Assembly: GCA_947034895.1 (NCBI GenBank) | Contig: OX344761.1 | Coordinates: 68,633,839-68,697,838 of the forward strand | Source of the DNA: Rhytidiadelphus loreus | Lineage: Eukaryota > Streptophyta > Bryopsida > Hypnales > Hylocomiaceae | Length of the DNA: 64,000 bases | Reading direction: 5' to 3' | In this document: piece by piece, positions 46,175 to 56,700 of the stretch | Layout: each line of letters begins with the position of its first letter | How positions within the stretch are numbered: position 1 is the first letter of the stretch | Position numbers and translations under genes: made by a program | The notes under the pieces: model-generated | The model's input: only the letters and a program-made list of their open reading frames with translations | What the model was told of the DNA's origin: nothing | Database searches by the model: none

Positions 46175-47344
46175 CAAAGTTCAAGAACCTTTTTTACATC
46201 CAACATTTCAGCATTTGTAGTATTGAAGGTGGAGATCTATATATGTATGTATATTTTTATTCTTTCCAATGGAGCAAGTGTATGTTGAGGAGATGGAGAG
46301 AAGTAGAATAACCATAAACTTTTAAATGTGGTCTATGCAGTTATATTAAAGATGGCATTTAGTCATTGTCTTATTACCATAGGAATTAGAACTAAACTAC
46401 AAATAAAGAATCTAGTCTGAGTGATAGGTCTGTTATTGTATGTCAAGCATTTGAAGATGTATTTGAACTATATGTAAAGGAATTAGAATCATAAAATCCT
46501 TTGAAATAAGATGCTTTGTAGTGCAATTGCTAATATTAATGTATACTTGGTTGAATTGGAAGAATAAAAAAGACGATATGAAAGCATTTCACCATTTGAA
46601 GAATGAATGTACAATTTTGTAGGAAGTATTTATTAATACTAGATGTGACAAACCTAGATGATACGAGCAAATTTTGCTTTGCAAAAATTTGTGACAATAA
46701 GCAATCTAATACTCAAGGATGAAAATGTATAGGAACCACTTCCGAGTGAACAATGCAATGATTGCTCAATTGCAAATGGAAAGAAGCTTGAGTTTAGAGG
46801 GAGGTAGTAGACATATCAAATGCATTCATTTCCTCTACAATAGAAAGTAGTGGTCTTATTGCTCCTAAAGCTATGCCAACTCCATTAGAATTGGCTTCTC
46901 TAGTTGAGGCCATTGAATTGTTTGTAGAGGAGAATTTACTAGCAAAGGCAAAGTACTATAAGAACAAAATGCTAAGGTAAAATATTAAACATTTGCAAGC
47001 TCTTCCATGTTTTTATAATACATGTAAGCTACACTCTAAATATTTAAGCAGGGAAAACAAAATATGTATAGAATGATTTGGAAATGAATAAGTATATGAA
47101 TAAAAGTAGTTATTAAATAGGCACAATAAAGAGGCAACTATGAAGTCCTACAAGGCCACAATTACATGTTGACTATTATATGACAGAATTTACATTCTCA
47201 TAGTCATTTTGTTATTGAGCATATAACAATAAGTCCTCTTAAAACAATCAACAAATGACCTTAAAATATAGAAACTTGAAATTTTCCAAAAAAAGTGCAT
47301 TATGAACGTGCATGTTATTCATGAGTCATTTCATAGTCATACAA
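46175..47344. other. No gene recognised
   Basis: AT-rich DNA. 46850-46980 has an open stretch (MPTPLELASLVEAIELFVEE) that looks protein-like but is short and without family. It could be more of the transposon relic to its left. Confidence 0.35.
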
Positions 47345-47700
47345 GGCAAAGAGTTATACCGCAATCTACAAATCTATGACTACATCCATTCCAACTCAGA
47401 TTAACAAATTTCCACGTCATAGGTTCAACTGCTTCTTGAATGAAAATTGCGGATGTACGTAGTGTTTACTCAATTTTCATAAATTCTTCATCTTGTAGCC
47501 ATTTCCGCAACTGAACAATGACCACAATATTGTACATGTCACAGATTACAGCTAGTGCAATTACAAAGGCATAGTTGTTTTGTAGGTCATTTAGGACAAT
47601 AAGTCATTGTATAGTTGGTTGTGAAAGACCTCTTTTTCTTGTAGTGCCGTTTACGATTAACTCTATTGACATTGAAATTTGGTATGCTTGAAGAAGATTG
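47345..47700 (-). pseudogene. Gene relic with two stops, family unknown
   Basis: Read on the minus strand, one frame gives about 115 codons broken only by TGA (47604-47606) and TAA (47466-47468). Fragments read LLQAYQISMSIELIVNG, NNYAFVIALAVICDMYNIVV (a probable membrane helix), QLRKWLQDEEFMKIE and AIFIQEAVEPMTWKFVNLSW. The composition is that of real protein, in contrast to neighbouring frames. It resembles a decayed exon of a plant membrane protein. I do not recognise the family and found no intact copy in the window. Confidence 0.45.
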
Positions 47701-47754
47701 CATAAGAATGCAATGGTAATTACGCATGATAAAAAATGCCAATTGAATTCTCCA

Positions 47755-48115
47755 TTAACCCTTAAACGACGGGTTGGTCACCGTGGAAATCAATTGTTTT
47801 GGAACCATGTGAATTGTTGGCTTAAGTCACCGTGGAAATCAGCTATTCTGGAACCGTGTGAATTGTTGGCTTAAGTCACTGTGGAAATCAGCTATTTTGG
47901 AACCGTGTGAATTGTTGGCTTAAGAAAATGCAAAAGCACTCATTGGAAGACAATCTATTATAGAAGACGTTCCCTTTTCATACAAATTTTGGAGGATGAA
48001 TAGTTGCATTTCTATCCTTCATATAGAGATTCTTTGTCATTCATTGGCCTTTGTCATTCATTGGCCTTTGCCATTCATTGGCCAGAAAACGTCCTCCGCG
48101 TTGGTTATGGGTTAA
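47755..48115 (+). mobile_element. TTAACCC-ended MITE with internal tandem expansions, 361 bp
   Basis: The left end is TTAACCCTTAAACGAC and the reversed right end TTAACCCATAACCAACG. The interior matches 55024-55253 (inverted) and 34091-34291. Two internal segments have tripled: a 49-bp unit at 47777, 47826 and 47875 (GTCACCGTGGAAATCAGCTA …) and a 17-bp unit TTTGTCATTCATTGGCC at 48033, 48050 and 48067. The other copies have only one of each. Confidence 0.8.
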
Positions 48116-50653
48116 GGTATGCCAAATTTCTTGGAATGGTATACAAGGCCTTATTTTGTTATCTTTGTTGGACCAGGCTACTAGCTCTGCCTTGTCTACA
48201 GTTTCTGTCTGTACAGACAACTGAAGGACAAGTAACTTATGTATCTTCCAGTGCATGCACTCGATCATAGCACTGTCCTGCAAGTGGCACGATCGATATT
48301 CGGCGGTAAGTTTTGCACCTGTATATAAAATTCCTCTGAATCTGTCCAGCCACACGAGAAGTCATTCGTCGGTTGTTATGATTCCAGACTTGCTGTACAG
48401 ACTTTGTTTTTCTCTTTTTTTCACACAAATTTCATTGCAAAGATTAAATGTCCAGACACAAGTAGCCTGGCAGGAGGGACACCAAACAAGACAGACAAAG
48501 CCCAACCCAACCTGACCAGTAAGGACAAGAACACATTGATTGTACAGACTATTGACCAAGAGCTCCGTAGTCCTAACTTTAGAATACGTCTGTACACTAC
48601 TGAAGCACTCCTGAGACTTCGATTCCTATGCACTGAAGCACCGATTTCAACCTTTTGGGAGGCAAGCCAGGCCCGGTGGGGGTAAGTTGAAACACAGACT
48701 AAAGTAGGGAACAACTTTATTAGCAAGAATGCGAAATCAAGTCCTAGCTCCACATTGACAACATAATTGTCAAGAAGGAGGATCGATTTTAGTTTGTCAA
48801 TGTTCCTGTGCCACGTACTGTGAGCAATTAAGGAAGATTTTAGAATGATATCCTTGTCAGTAATTAGCTTACTTAGCTTACCCGACCCAACACTTGTACT
48901 GTACAGACTTGCTGAGCGCCGAAGCATAGATTTCACCAACTTTTGGGGCAAGCTCAAGGCGGAGCTTAAAACATTATACAGACTAGATAAAGTTCGTCGT
49001 TTGGTGAGTGATTTCTGGATATATATATATATGTTTGGGTGATCTTTCCAGCTCAGCTAATTAACTTTACGTTGAATTGGCCATCGTTGGGTTTCGATCA
49101 GCCAGAAATTTGGTGTACGTGCTTGTGATTTGCGATTTCAGCTTAAGTTTGCACTTCGTGCTCAGATGAAAACCAGCGATGGAGTCTGAATGAATGAGTG
49201 GTCGGCTATAGCTCGAACGCTGCTACCGTTTCCTTCGATCAACAGGGTGCAAGGTTGGACAACGCCACTGGGACACGCGTGATCAAGAGGTACGAAGAAT
49301 TGCTCCATCTCTAATGACAATTCAAAACCGTGGTTGCACGTTAGATTTTTATTACCTGACTATATTGCCAAGTTGTTCTACGCAATCAGGAATGTTCGAA
49401 TCTGTACTCTTTGGTTGATCTAAGAGGGATTATCGTTATAATCTTTTTCTAATAGTGATTACAGACACACAGTTACTTTGAACACCAGATTTGGCATTAT
49501 AACATTATTAATTAAGTGTCTGCAACACCGTTCTTAGTAAACGGTCTGTAGCAATGTTTCAAGAACTATGTTGCTCTTCGGTTCTGTTTCATTTTCGATG
49601 GGTGGTTCCAAGAATTTGGTTGAGGCTACCAATTCAGGCAAATTTTGCATAATAATTTATTACTATTTTGGTAGCTTCAATGCAATTTCTGGTGATTAAC
49701 AACAAATTTTCAATGAATTTGTTATAAGATGTTACTGAATGATTGCATTTTTCTCCTTAAATTACCGATATATAGGATTGTGGCTAGACCCAAACATTCG
49801 TTGAAATCTGGCGGTATTTAGCCCAGAAAAGAATGGCTGACATGCTCCCACTTGTGTCCTCCACATAAATTTCATGCATTTGCCTCCCCAGTCGTGTCTG
49901 CTGGGTCGATTTCAATCATCCGGCCCGTGCCTCACTTCCTGAATTCATTTTCCCCGAATTAAAATAGCTTCGACACCATGTGAACGCCGTCATTGAGAGA
50001 TTGTGCTTGTAGCTATGGTGCATTTCTTATCTTCAGTTGTGGCTATGGGTACTCTTGCGGTACTTTATGTTAGACATCTGCTAGATTCAATCTACATATG
50101 CTACCGTTCACATTCTATACAAGTTCTTGTAATACAGAACTCGTACCGTAGTACAGATCGATCAGAGGTTTTTGGGTGTACTAGCTTCGTGGATGGCTTC
50201 TGAACCGTATTCGCTTGGGTTTCACCAGCCATGCATGCTTCCGGTAAGTCGGTAACGGCAAGACACTTCTCTTGCTTTTGCTCAGCTCAGTCGTGTATAC
50301 TCAGCTTATTGTGACTGATGGACTATTATATATTGCAGGTCCTAATTTTCACACACATCGTAGCTGTGGACTGAGGTTTGAGGAGGCCGAAAGTCACCAA
50401 TTGCAACGCTTCAGTATGACGACTCCCATGTCTTTGGATTCTGATAAGACGAAATGGACCGATCGGCGCTTATTGCATTGTATTCTTTTATTTACAGTCT
50501 GCAGTTTCCTGAGTTATTTGAACATGTAATATTTATGACTTCATGGTGTGATAAGTTGTTTTTGATGGAACGTGCATGACAAGAAAGAAAACACAGAAAA
50601 CTTTTGTTTGTTCTCCAATTATGTAACTAAGAAGAAATTTGTGTCACAAAATA
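48116..50653. other. Low-copy DNA upstream of the kinase gene, no clear gene
   Basis: The composition is less AT-rich than the repeats. Plausible splice donors occur (GTAAGT at 48682, GTGAGT at 49001), and 48562-48665 and 48893-48965 look like diverged duplicates. The word GTACAGAC occurs at 48211, 48395, 48542 and 48901. A 178-codon minus-strand frame (48421-48957) has no recognisable motif. Parts may be leader exons of the kinase gene or an untranslated transcript. Confidence 0.4.
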
Positions 50654-50815
50654 CAGGTAGAACCTCTCTAAGTCGATAAACCTCTGTTAGGAAATATTGA
50701 TTGCCGGTCCGGGCTTGAGCCACATACATACAAACATCATGATTGCAAAATGCCCCTACCTAATGTAATGTGTCAAATTGCTCCCGGACCTTTTGCTTTA
50801 GAGAGGTTCTACTTG
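50654..50815. mobile_element. pogo/Emigrant-like MITE, 162 bp, upstream of the kinase gene
   Basis: The ends are CAGGTAGAACCTCTCTAAG and, reversed, CAAGTAGAACCTCTCTAAA, with TA on both sides (50652-50653 and 50816-50817). It belongs to the same family of ends as the element in CCR4 intron 10, but the interiors differ. Confidence 0.85.
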
Positions 50816-51098
50816 TATACAATCAGTATTATTATTGCTCCCCATTATAATTGCAATGTATATTGTTTAGATTTTGTCTTCAAATGACATTCTTTAGCAG
50901 TTGTGAGAATTCTTGCTTCTCCACATTCAAGAGAGGGGTCACATCATGTTGCGCGTCTGGCATGTCTTCCTTTGAACACAACTTTTGAAGTATAGACTCG
51001 ATAGAACTGCAATTTTTAGTAAAGATTCATTTGATGTTACGTTTCTGATCATAGTCTTGATTTTTCATGTACTAGATTCGAGTTCTAATTCTCAAGAA

Positions 51099-51251
51099 AT
51101 GGAGGTGGAGCCAATTGCTCAAGTCGGCGAAGCCATTGACATCATCGACAGTGTGCACAAACGTATCGACAACACTACAACAACATGGAACAAGCGCTAG
51201 TGCTAGCGCATTCTACAGCGTTTCGCCAACATTCGTGACAGATTCAAGAGC
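51099..51251 (+). other. In-frame 5' extension of the kinase gene, with two TAG codons
   Basis: ATG 51099 in good context (AAATGG) opens the same frame as the kinase and encodes MEVEPIAQVGEAIDIIDSVH and KRIDNTTTTWNKR. Then follow TAG (51198), TGC, TAG (51204) and RILQRFANIRDRFKS up to the methionine at 51252. The reading frame is otherwise continuous and protein-like, and the amphipathic helices resemble the N-terminal four-helix bundles (HeLo/RPW8/MLKL type). Each TAG would arise from CAG (Gln) by one C-to-T change. Alternatively an in-frame 66-nt intron, 51153-51218 (GTGCAC…CTACAG), would remove both stops. Confidence 0.6.
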
Positions 51252-53771
51252 ATGGAGTGGGATAGAAGAGTTGATGGTCTACGCAGAGTCTCAGATGGTG
51301 GTCCCATTTATGACGAGCTTGTCCAATTACTGGAGAAAGGGAAGACTTTGGTATTAGACTATGTGGAAGGAAAAGCCGGCATCCCCAATGTACTGAGCCG
51401 CACAGATAACCGAGAAGCATTTGAAGAGATTAATGAGGAGCTGGACACTATGGAGGCCAAGCTTGGCTTTCAGAACTTGGAGAAAGACGTCGAGCTCACA
51501 ACAACTGCTGGATTCTTGGAGAAGCTGAGCATGAAAGAGGAGGCCGAAGAAGACAAGAAGGAGATGCCTGAGATTTTATCCCACATGCAAACAACAGGAG
51601 AGGATATGGAGCATTGGGAGAAAGTAGCAAAGGTGGTTTCAGACAAAACAGTAGTAGATGAGGATGTCACGGAAGTAGTGGACAAAAGCTTGTTGCCTTC
51701 CTCAGACGAGAGTGAGCTTGCAGGGGCAAGGAATGCTGGAACCATTTTGCCAAGTTATCTCCGTATCGATTGTAAGTCCGACATTGTTAAAGGCGAACTT
51801 GTATGCCCATTTGAAAGACCAAGCCAGAAAGATCCAAAAGAGGAGTATGGTTGGGCGGCTGTGCATTCTGGCACCTGGCTTGGTTTCAAATTTGCTATTA
51901 AGGCGTTCAAATGTGGTGCCAAGGATGGCCAGGCAATAGCTTGGAACAGAAGCCAGTTGTTGAAGGAGGCTGGCTCCCTGGTAAAGTTGCAACACCCTCA
52001 TGTTGTTCGGCTCGTTGGTTTTGGTCAAGATGAAGATGAATCCATTTTTGTCATGGAATTGATGGACGTAGATCTTCGACAGCTCATGAAATCGCGAAGC
52101 AAATCATTGCCGGAAGGCACGAAACCCTTCACCAGCAGTGAAGAACTAGACATTATCAACCAAATCGCGAAAGGCATGTATTTCATGCACACCAAGGGAT
52201 ACGTGCATGGAGACCTGAATTGCTCCAATATTGTGTACAAACGCTTCGCAAAGCAAAGCTTGGAAGTCAAACTGTCTGATTTTCGAGGCGCTCTAAAATT
52301 GGACTCCAAATCTGACAAAGTTGTGGACCCGAAGGCATGTGAAGACTCAAGCATTAGAAGACGACCTCGATGGACTGCACCTGAGGCCATTGATCATTAT
52401 GGTGGATTAGTTGAGCCTACTGGGAAGTTACTGAAGGCAAACGATGTCTATAGTTTTGGAATGACCTGCTACGAAATTGTGACAGGGAAGTATCCCTTTC
52501 ATGGGATAAGAGACCCTCGTTTATTATCAAAACAGATCAAGGACGGAGTTGCAGAAAAATGGAATCCATTGCCTTTGGAATTGGACGAAGGTCTCAAGGG
52601 ATTCATAACATCGTGTTGGAACAAGAAGCCAAGCAAGCGGCCAACTTTCAGAATCATTTGTCACCGTCTGAACATGATTAGGTCCAAAGGACTTGCTGTT
52701 GAGAAGAATCAGTCTTGTGGAGGCAAGGTCGCCAGGGTATTGAGCCAGATCAAGCAAATTCCTGTACTCGGAGCTGGCAACAAACTACCCAAGTTATCCA
52801 ACTGCTTCCAATCTGCGCCCCAAAACAACAGATTTATTTCAGCACCTGAGTACGAATACTTGAGCATTCGGCCCGAGCAGCTGAAAAGATTGGGACGCAT
52901 TGGAACCGGAAGCTCTAGCCAAGTTTACAAGGCAACTTGGTTGAACAGTACGTTCGCTGTGAAGATCCTGCATGCACCTTTCCAAGGTTGTCTGGAGCTG
53001 GAAGTGGATTTTCTGATGAAAGTAAGCCGGCATCCGTGCATCGTGCAAATGGTGGGTTTATCACGAAACGCAAATGGAGAAGACTCGATTGTGATGGAAT
53101 ACATGGATGGCAATCTGCGGACATTGATTCAAACTCGAATGAACAACAAGTCTGGAACTGAAAAGCCCTTTACTCCTTCTGAAGAAGTACTCATTATCAG
53201 CACCATTGCGTGGGGTATGGCGTATTTGCACTCCCGGGGGTTGGTGCACAGAGACCTGAATTCTTTCAACATTCTTGCCCAAGATTATTCTCAAACTGTT
53301 GATGTGAAGATCGTGGACTTTGGATGGTCGCATCTTGAAGTGGCTTCAAACTTGGGTGAAAAAACGCCTTCCTATTATTACAAAGCTGTGGGTTTCAGTT
53401 GTTTCCGAGCTCCTGAAATGCTAACTATTGATCCTAAGGAAGAGTTGCCTGCGGAGTTGCCTGATCCCTCTGCGCAAATGGACCTGAATGCACTCAAGGC
53501 AACAGACGTCTATAGTTTTGCAATGGTATGCTATGAAGTTTTAACCGGACACTGTCCATGCTCAAAACAGATAAAAAAATCAGACTACGCTGGAACGAGA
53601 AAGTACAGACCGACTTACTGGCCTAAAAATTCCGATGAACGTCTGAAAAGGCTCATTCAAAGTTGTTGGTGTATGAATCCCGCGAAGAGACCCACCTTCA
53701 GAGAAATTTGCAATTTCCTTCAAAGCCAATTCAAAGGCAACCAACTCCAAAATGAGCCTCTAGCCACTTGA
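51252..53771 (+). CDS. Tandem protein kinase (degenerate plus intact kinase domain), 839 aa
   Basis: A single uninterrupted frame. Residues 1-165 are charged and helical. Kinase domain 1 (about 196-475) lacks a proper glycine loop. It keeps the ATP lysine (AIKAF, K217) and E239, but has HGDLNCSN (D321) for HRDLK..N and DFR (343-345) for DFG, so it is probably a pseudokinase. Kinase domain 2 (about 544-825) has the loop GTGSSSQV (551-558), K571, HRDLNSFN (D668), DFG (689-691), FRAPEM and RPTFREIC, so it is probably active; HRDLN hints at a TKL/Ser-Thr or dual-specificity type. Both have the DVYSF motif and belong to the plant tyrosine-kinase-like group. No transmembrane segment or signal peptide is seen, so it is likely cytoplasmic. 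Tandem kinase proteins with one pseudokinase act in disease resistance in cereals; a similar role here is inference. AATAAA at 54199 may end the 3' UTR. The true start may be 51099 (see that entry). Confidence 0.88.
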   Translation: MEWDRRVDGLRRVSDGGPIYDELVQLLEKGKTLVLDYVEGKAGIPNVLSRTDNREAFEEINEELDTMEAKLGFQNLEKDVELTTTAGFLEKLSMKEEAEEDKKEMPEILSHMQTTGEDMEHWEKVAKVVSDKTVVDEDVTEVVDKSLLPSSDESELAGARNAGTILPSYLRIDCKSDIVKGELVCPFERPSQKDPKEEYGWAAVHSGTWLGFKFAIKAFKCGAKDGQAIAWNRSQLLKEAGSLVKLQHPHVVRLVGFGQDEDESIFVMELMDVDLRQLMKSRSKSLPEGTKPFTSSEELDIINQIAKGMYFMHTKGYVHGDLNCSNIVYKRFAKQSLEVKLSDFRGALKLDSKSDKVVDPKACEDSSIRRRPRWTAPEAIDHYGGLVEPTGKLLKANDVYSFGMTCYEIVTGKYPFHGIRDPRLLSKQIKDGVAEKWNPLPLELDEGLKGFITSCWNKKPSKRPTFRIICHRLNMIRSKGLAVEKNQSCGGKVARVLSQIKQIPVLGAGNKLPKLSNCFQSAPQNNRFISAPEYEYLSIRPEQLKRLGRIGTGSSSQVYKATWLNSTFAVKILHAPFQGCLELEVDFLMKVSRHPCIVQMVGLSRNANGEDSIVMEYMDGNLRTLIQTRMNNKSGTEKPFTPSEEVLIISTIAWGMAYLHSRGLVHRDLNSFNILAQDYSQTVDVKIVDFGWSHLEVASNLGEKTPSYYYKAVGFSCFRAPEMLTIDPKEELPAELPDPSAQMDLNALKATDVYSFAMVCYEVLTGHCPCSKQIKKSDYAGTRKYRPTYWPKNSDERLKRLIQSCWCMNPAKRPTFREICNFLQSQFKGNQLQNEPLAT

Positions 53772-55023
53772 TAAATATTCTTCAAGCAGTTGCAGCGTTT
53801 CCATGGTATCCAGAGGTATTGAACGCAGCGTCCCATGCACAAGCTAGCTACTATCCATGAATCAAGGTTTTTTTTATCTCTCTGCTTGAATACTAGGTAC
53901 TAGCTGGAACCATTAAAATCTTGTAAGTAGGCCGGCTGCTGTACTGGAGCGGCACCGATCAGGGACGTCTTCACCTGTACCCTCGTTGAGGTATTGTTCG
54001 ACAACAATTCTTGATTAATTCAAGCTACTCTCTTTGTGACATTCGCTGCGCTGTGTGCAATTGAACATAGTCACTCTGTATGTGTGCAATTGTGGTAGCT
54101 AAAATCTGGAGTTTCTTTTCTTAGCATGGGATGGCATTTGTTTAGTACTCACTTGTTCCCAGTTGTCCAAATTTTGTGATCGATACCTGCTACCATGTAA
54201 TAAAACTGTCTCCCGGTATAGATACCCAAAGTTGCAAGCGCGTATTTATTGGTTCTGGACTGAAGGGGAGGAGGAGGCTTTACATTGACAAAACTAAGAT
54301 CCATCTACAGTGAATGTGAGGAAGTTTACACGTGCAGAAGTTTGAATGCACATGTGGAAATCTCTGAGTATACGTACCAGTGCTACTCGAAAAGTGAGCC
54401 AATGCTTGAGTGTGCTAAAATTTCGTTAAATTGGTGAAACATCACGACACTGATTCTTTTCAAGATGGGTGCCCTGAAACCTAAATGGATACACCAGTTC
54501 TAGTTCTTGGAGCTTTGTGCAGTTGAATGTCACAATTTTCAAGGTGGGTGTTCATGAATATGTATAGTACATCAAGTATTATGTTTGTTTTGCTCTGCAG
54601 ATCAAGCATGCCGGTGTAAACGTAGTGGGACTTTCAGCAAGATTGGTTTCGCGATTTATGTAATGATGCTAGTTTTGAAAGGCTGATATTCCACATCAGA
54701 AGCCTTTGAACAACTTTGCACTCAGTGTTCAAAGCATCTAAGCAGTGAAGGCAAGTGGGGTGCAACTTGTTTGATATCTTGGCCAAATGTCTTCAATCCA
54801 CATCATTCCCCTTCTTCGTAACGCCAGGATTAAAAAACTAAACTCAGCACAGTCAACAGGAGAATTGTTGGCCCAGCAAAGAAATTTAACCCTAAACCTG
54901 AAATACACGTGGGTGGGAATATGGGAGGGCGGTGCAGGGAGAAGAATTGATGGTCAATTAACCACACGCACTGGCGACACATTAAGCGCTGACCACAATT
55001 GATATTGCAAAAATGGTTAGATT
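53772..55023. other. 3' UTR and flank of the kinase gene
   Basis: A canonical AATAAA lies at 54199-54204, about 430 bp after the stop. 54262-54298 resembles 1529-1563. No further gene recognised. Confidence 0.5.
54199..54204 (+). terminator. Polyadenylation signal AATAAA
   Basis: The hexamer lies 428 bp downstream of the kinase stop codon, in the correct orientation. No other exact AATAAA was noticed nearer. It is a candidate only. Confidence 0.45.
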
Positions 55024-55253
55024 TTTAACCCATAAACGACTCTAAGGACATTTTCAAACCAAAGAATGACAAAGAATCTGCATGTGGGACAAAAATGTAA
55101 CTATTAATCCTCCAAATTTTTTGTGAAAAGGGAATATCTTCTACAATAGTTTGACTTTCAATGAATGCTTTTGCATTTTTCTTTAGTCAACAATTCACAC
55201 AGTTCCAAAACAGTTGATTTTCACGATGACTGGCTCATCGTTTAAGGGTTAAA
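55024..55253 (-). mobile_element. TTAACCC-ended MITE, complete copy, 230 bp
   Basis: Both ends read TTTAACCC(A/T)TAAACGA inward. The body is the reverse complement of 47755-48115 without its tandem expansions (AAAGAATGACAAAGAATCTG, TTTGTGAAAAGGGAA, GAATGCTTTTGCATTTTTC, CAACAATTCACACAGTTCC). TA could be the target duplication if the element starts at ACCC. Confidence 0.75.
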
Positions 55254-55869
55254 CATTATTTTTAGAAACTCAAAAGAGGACTTTAAGAGCATCGCCAACG
55301 TTTCACTGGAAAAGTGGCTCACCAAATGGCTCCAACTACTTTTTCTTAGCCACATAGATTGGTTGGCCCCCTATTCATTCTCAACATTTGTACCTGGTGA
55401 ATATTGACCCCAAAGCATGTTCCCAACACCAGCTCCCTAGGAGCACCAACTGGAGGTAGGATTATAAAATGATATCCAGACCAACAACCAAAACTATGAC
55501 ATTGAAGGTAGCTTGACAAAAACAAGAAGTACAAAATTCAAAGAAGCTAATGGGGATGGAAGGATGGTATTTGGAGACTTATTTTTGTAGAGGACGGTTA
55601 ATTTTGACCATTGACTAAGGCAACGGTGGGGGGAGGGAAATAATCCCAACCACACCCTAGCTCGGGTCAGCTACCCTATTTGTACTTCTATGTATAAGTA
55701 GTGCAAATTTAAAACTAGTGAATGAACACTACAAGGATATTGTAACCACAAAATGGCACAAATAGCCATATGGCATAAATAGGGGTGCTTACCTTAATAA
55801 CCCCTAAAGGACCACTTGTCCCCTTAGGGGACAAGCGATGTCCAATTTGTACAAGTACTTCTAATTGTA
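55254..55869. other. No gene recognised
   Basis: AGAGCATCGCCAACG at 55287-55301 recalls a Tourist-type end, but no matching right end was found. CCCTTAGGGGACAAG near 55831 forms a short palindrome with its surroundings. Confidence 0.4.
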
Positions 55870-56700
55870 ATTTTAAGCCTAATTTTTTGAAACATTTTTT
55901 GAAAGATGGAAAACATATTAGCTTTCTATGTATATAATTCTTTTTCCAATTGGTGCCTAGGAAAAAAAGTTATGTTTCCCTAAGCAAAAAAAAGGTGAGA
56001 GTGGGGGCAACAAAAAAAAAATTCGAAATTTTTTTTTTTTTTAATTTTTAAATCAATTTTAATAGAAAATATTTTTAGCTACTTGGAAAGATTTGATTCA
56101 TTCTATTTGGATTAGTGATGTGAATGTTATGAAGAATCTTATTTTGTAGGCAATCAAGGCATCTTCTTGGAAAAATAATGCATAGGATTCATTTTTTAAC
56201 TCAATTTTCAGAATTTTTCCAAAAAAAAGGTTCAAAGAGTTTGTTTTGGTTGCTCCAACAATCTTATCATTTGGATTGACATATTTCAGTCTATTCCATT
56301 TTAGAACTATTAACAATTTATTTTTTCCTTCCATCTTGTACCTACTTCTATTCAACAATTTTTAAAAGAATGAAAATCAAATTTTCTTTTATTGAAAATA
56401 TTTTTCCTAGACTTTCAACTCAATTACTCATCATAAAAAATTGAACCTCAAAAACTTGTGGTCTGATTCTTTTAAGTTAAGAGCAATCATAGTCTAATGA
56501 CCTAGTATGGCCACAAGGTGCCAAAAAACCCGTTTCCTTTATGACTTTAAATGCTAATATTTTGCAATCTTTACAATCAAAGGTTCTGAAATTTTTTCCA
56601 CATGTTTTCATATTAGTGTAATGCAAGATCATACAATTGGATATGTAAGAAAAACATTTTGGTTCATTGCATTAGAAATGGCAAATTTGGAGTGGTATAC
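55870..56700 (+). repeat. ~1 kb dispersed family, copy
   Basis: Blocks TTTTTCCAATTGGTGCCTAG, AAAAAGTTATG, GAAAGATTTGATTCATTCTA and CCTACTTCTATTCAACAATT stand in the same order as at 42895 and 58195. Confidence 0.7.

Noticed and set aside
48421..48957. 178-codon minus-strand open frame
   Set aside because: No motif and no coding-like partner exon. The plus strand of the same segment has splice-like signals, so it was not called a gene.
55287..55640. Possible Tourist MITE starting AGAGCATCGCCAACG
   Set aside because: The candidate right end (GGCAACGGTGGGG) is not the inverse complement and no duplication is seen.
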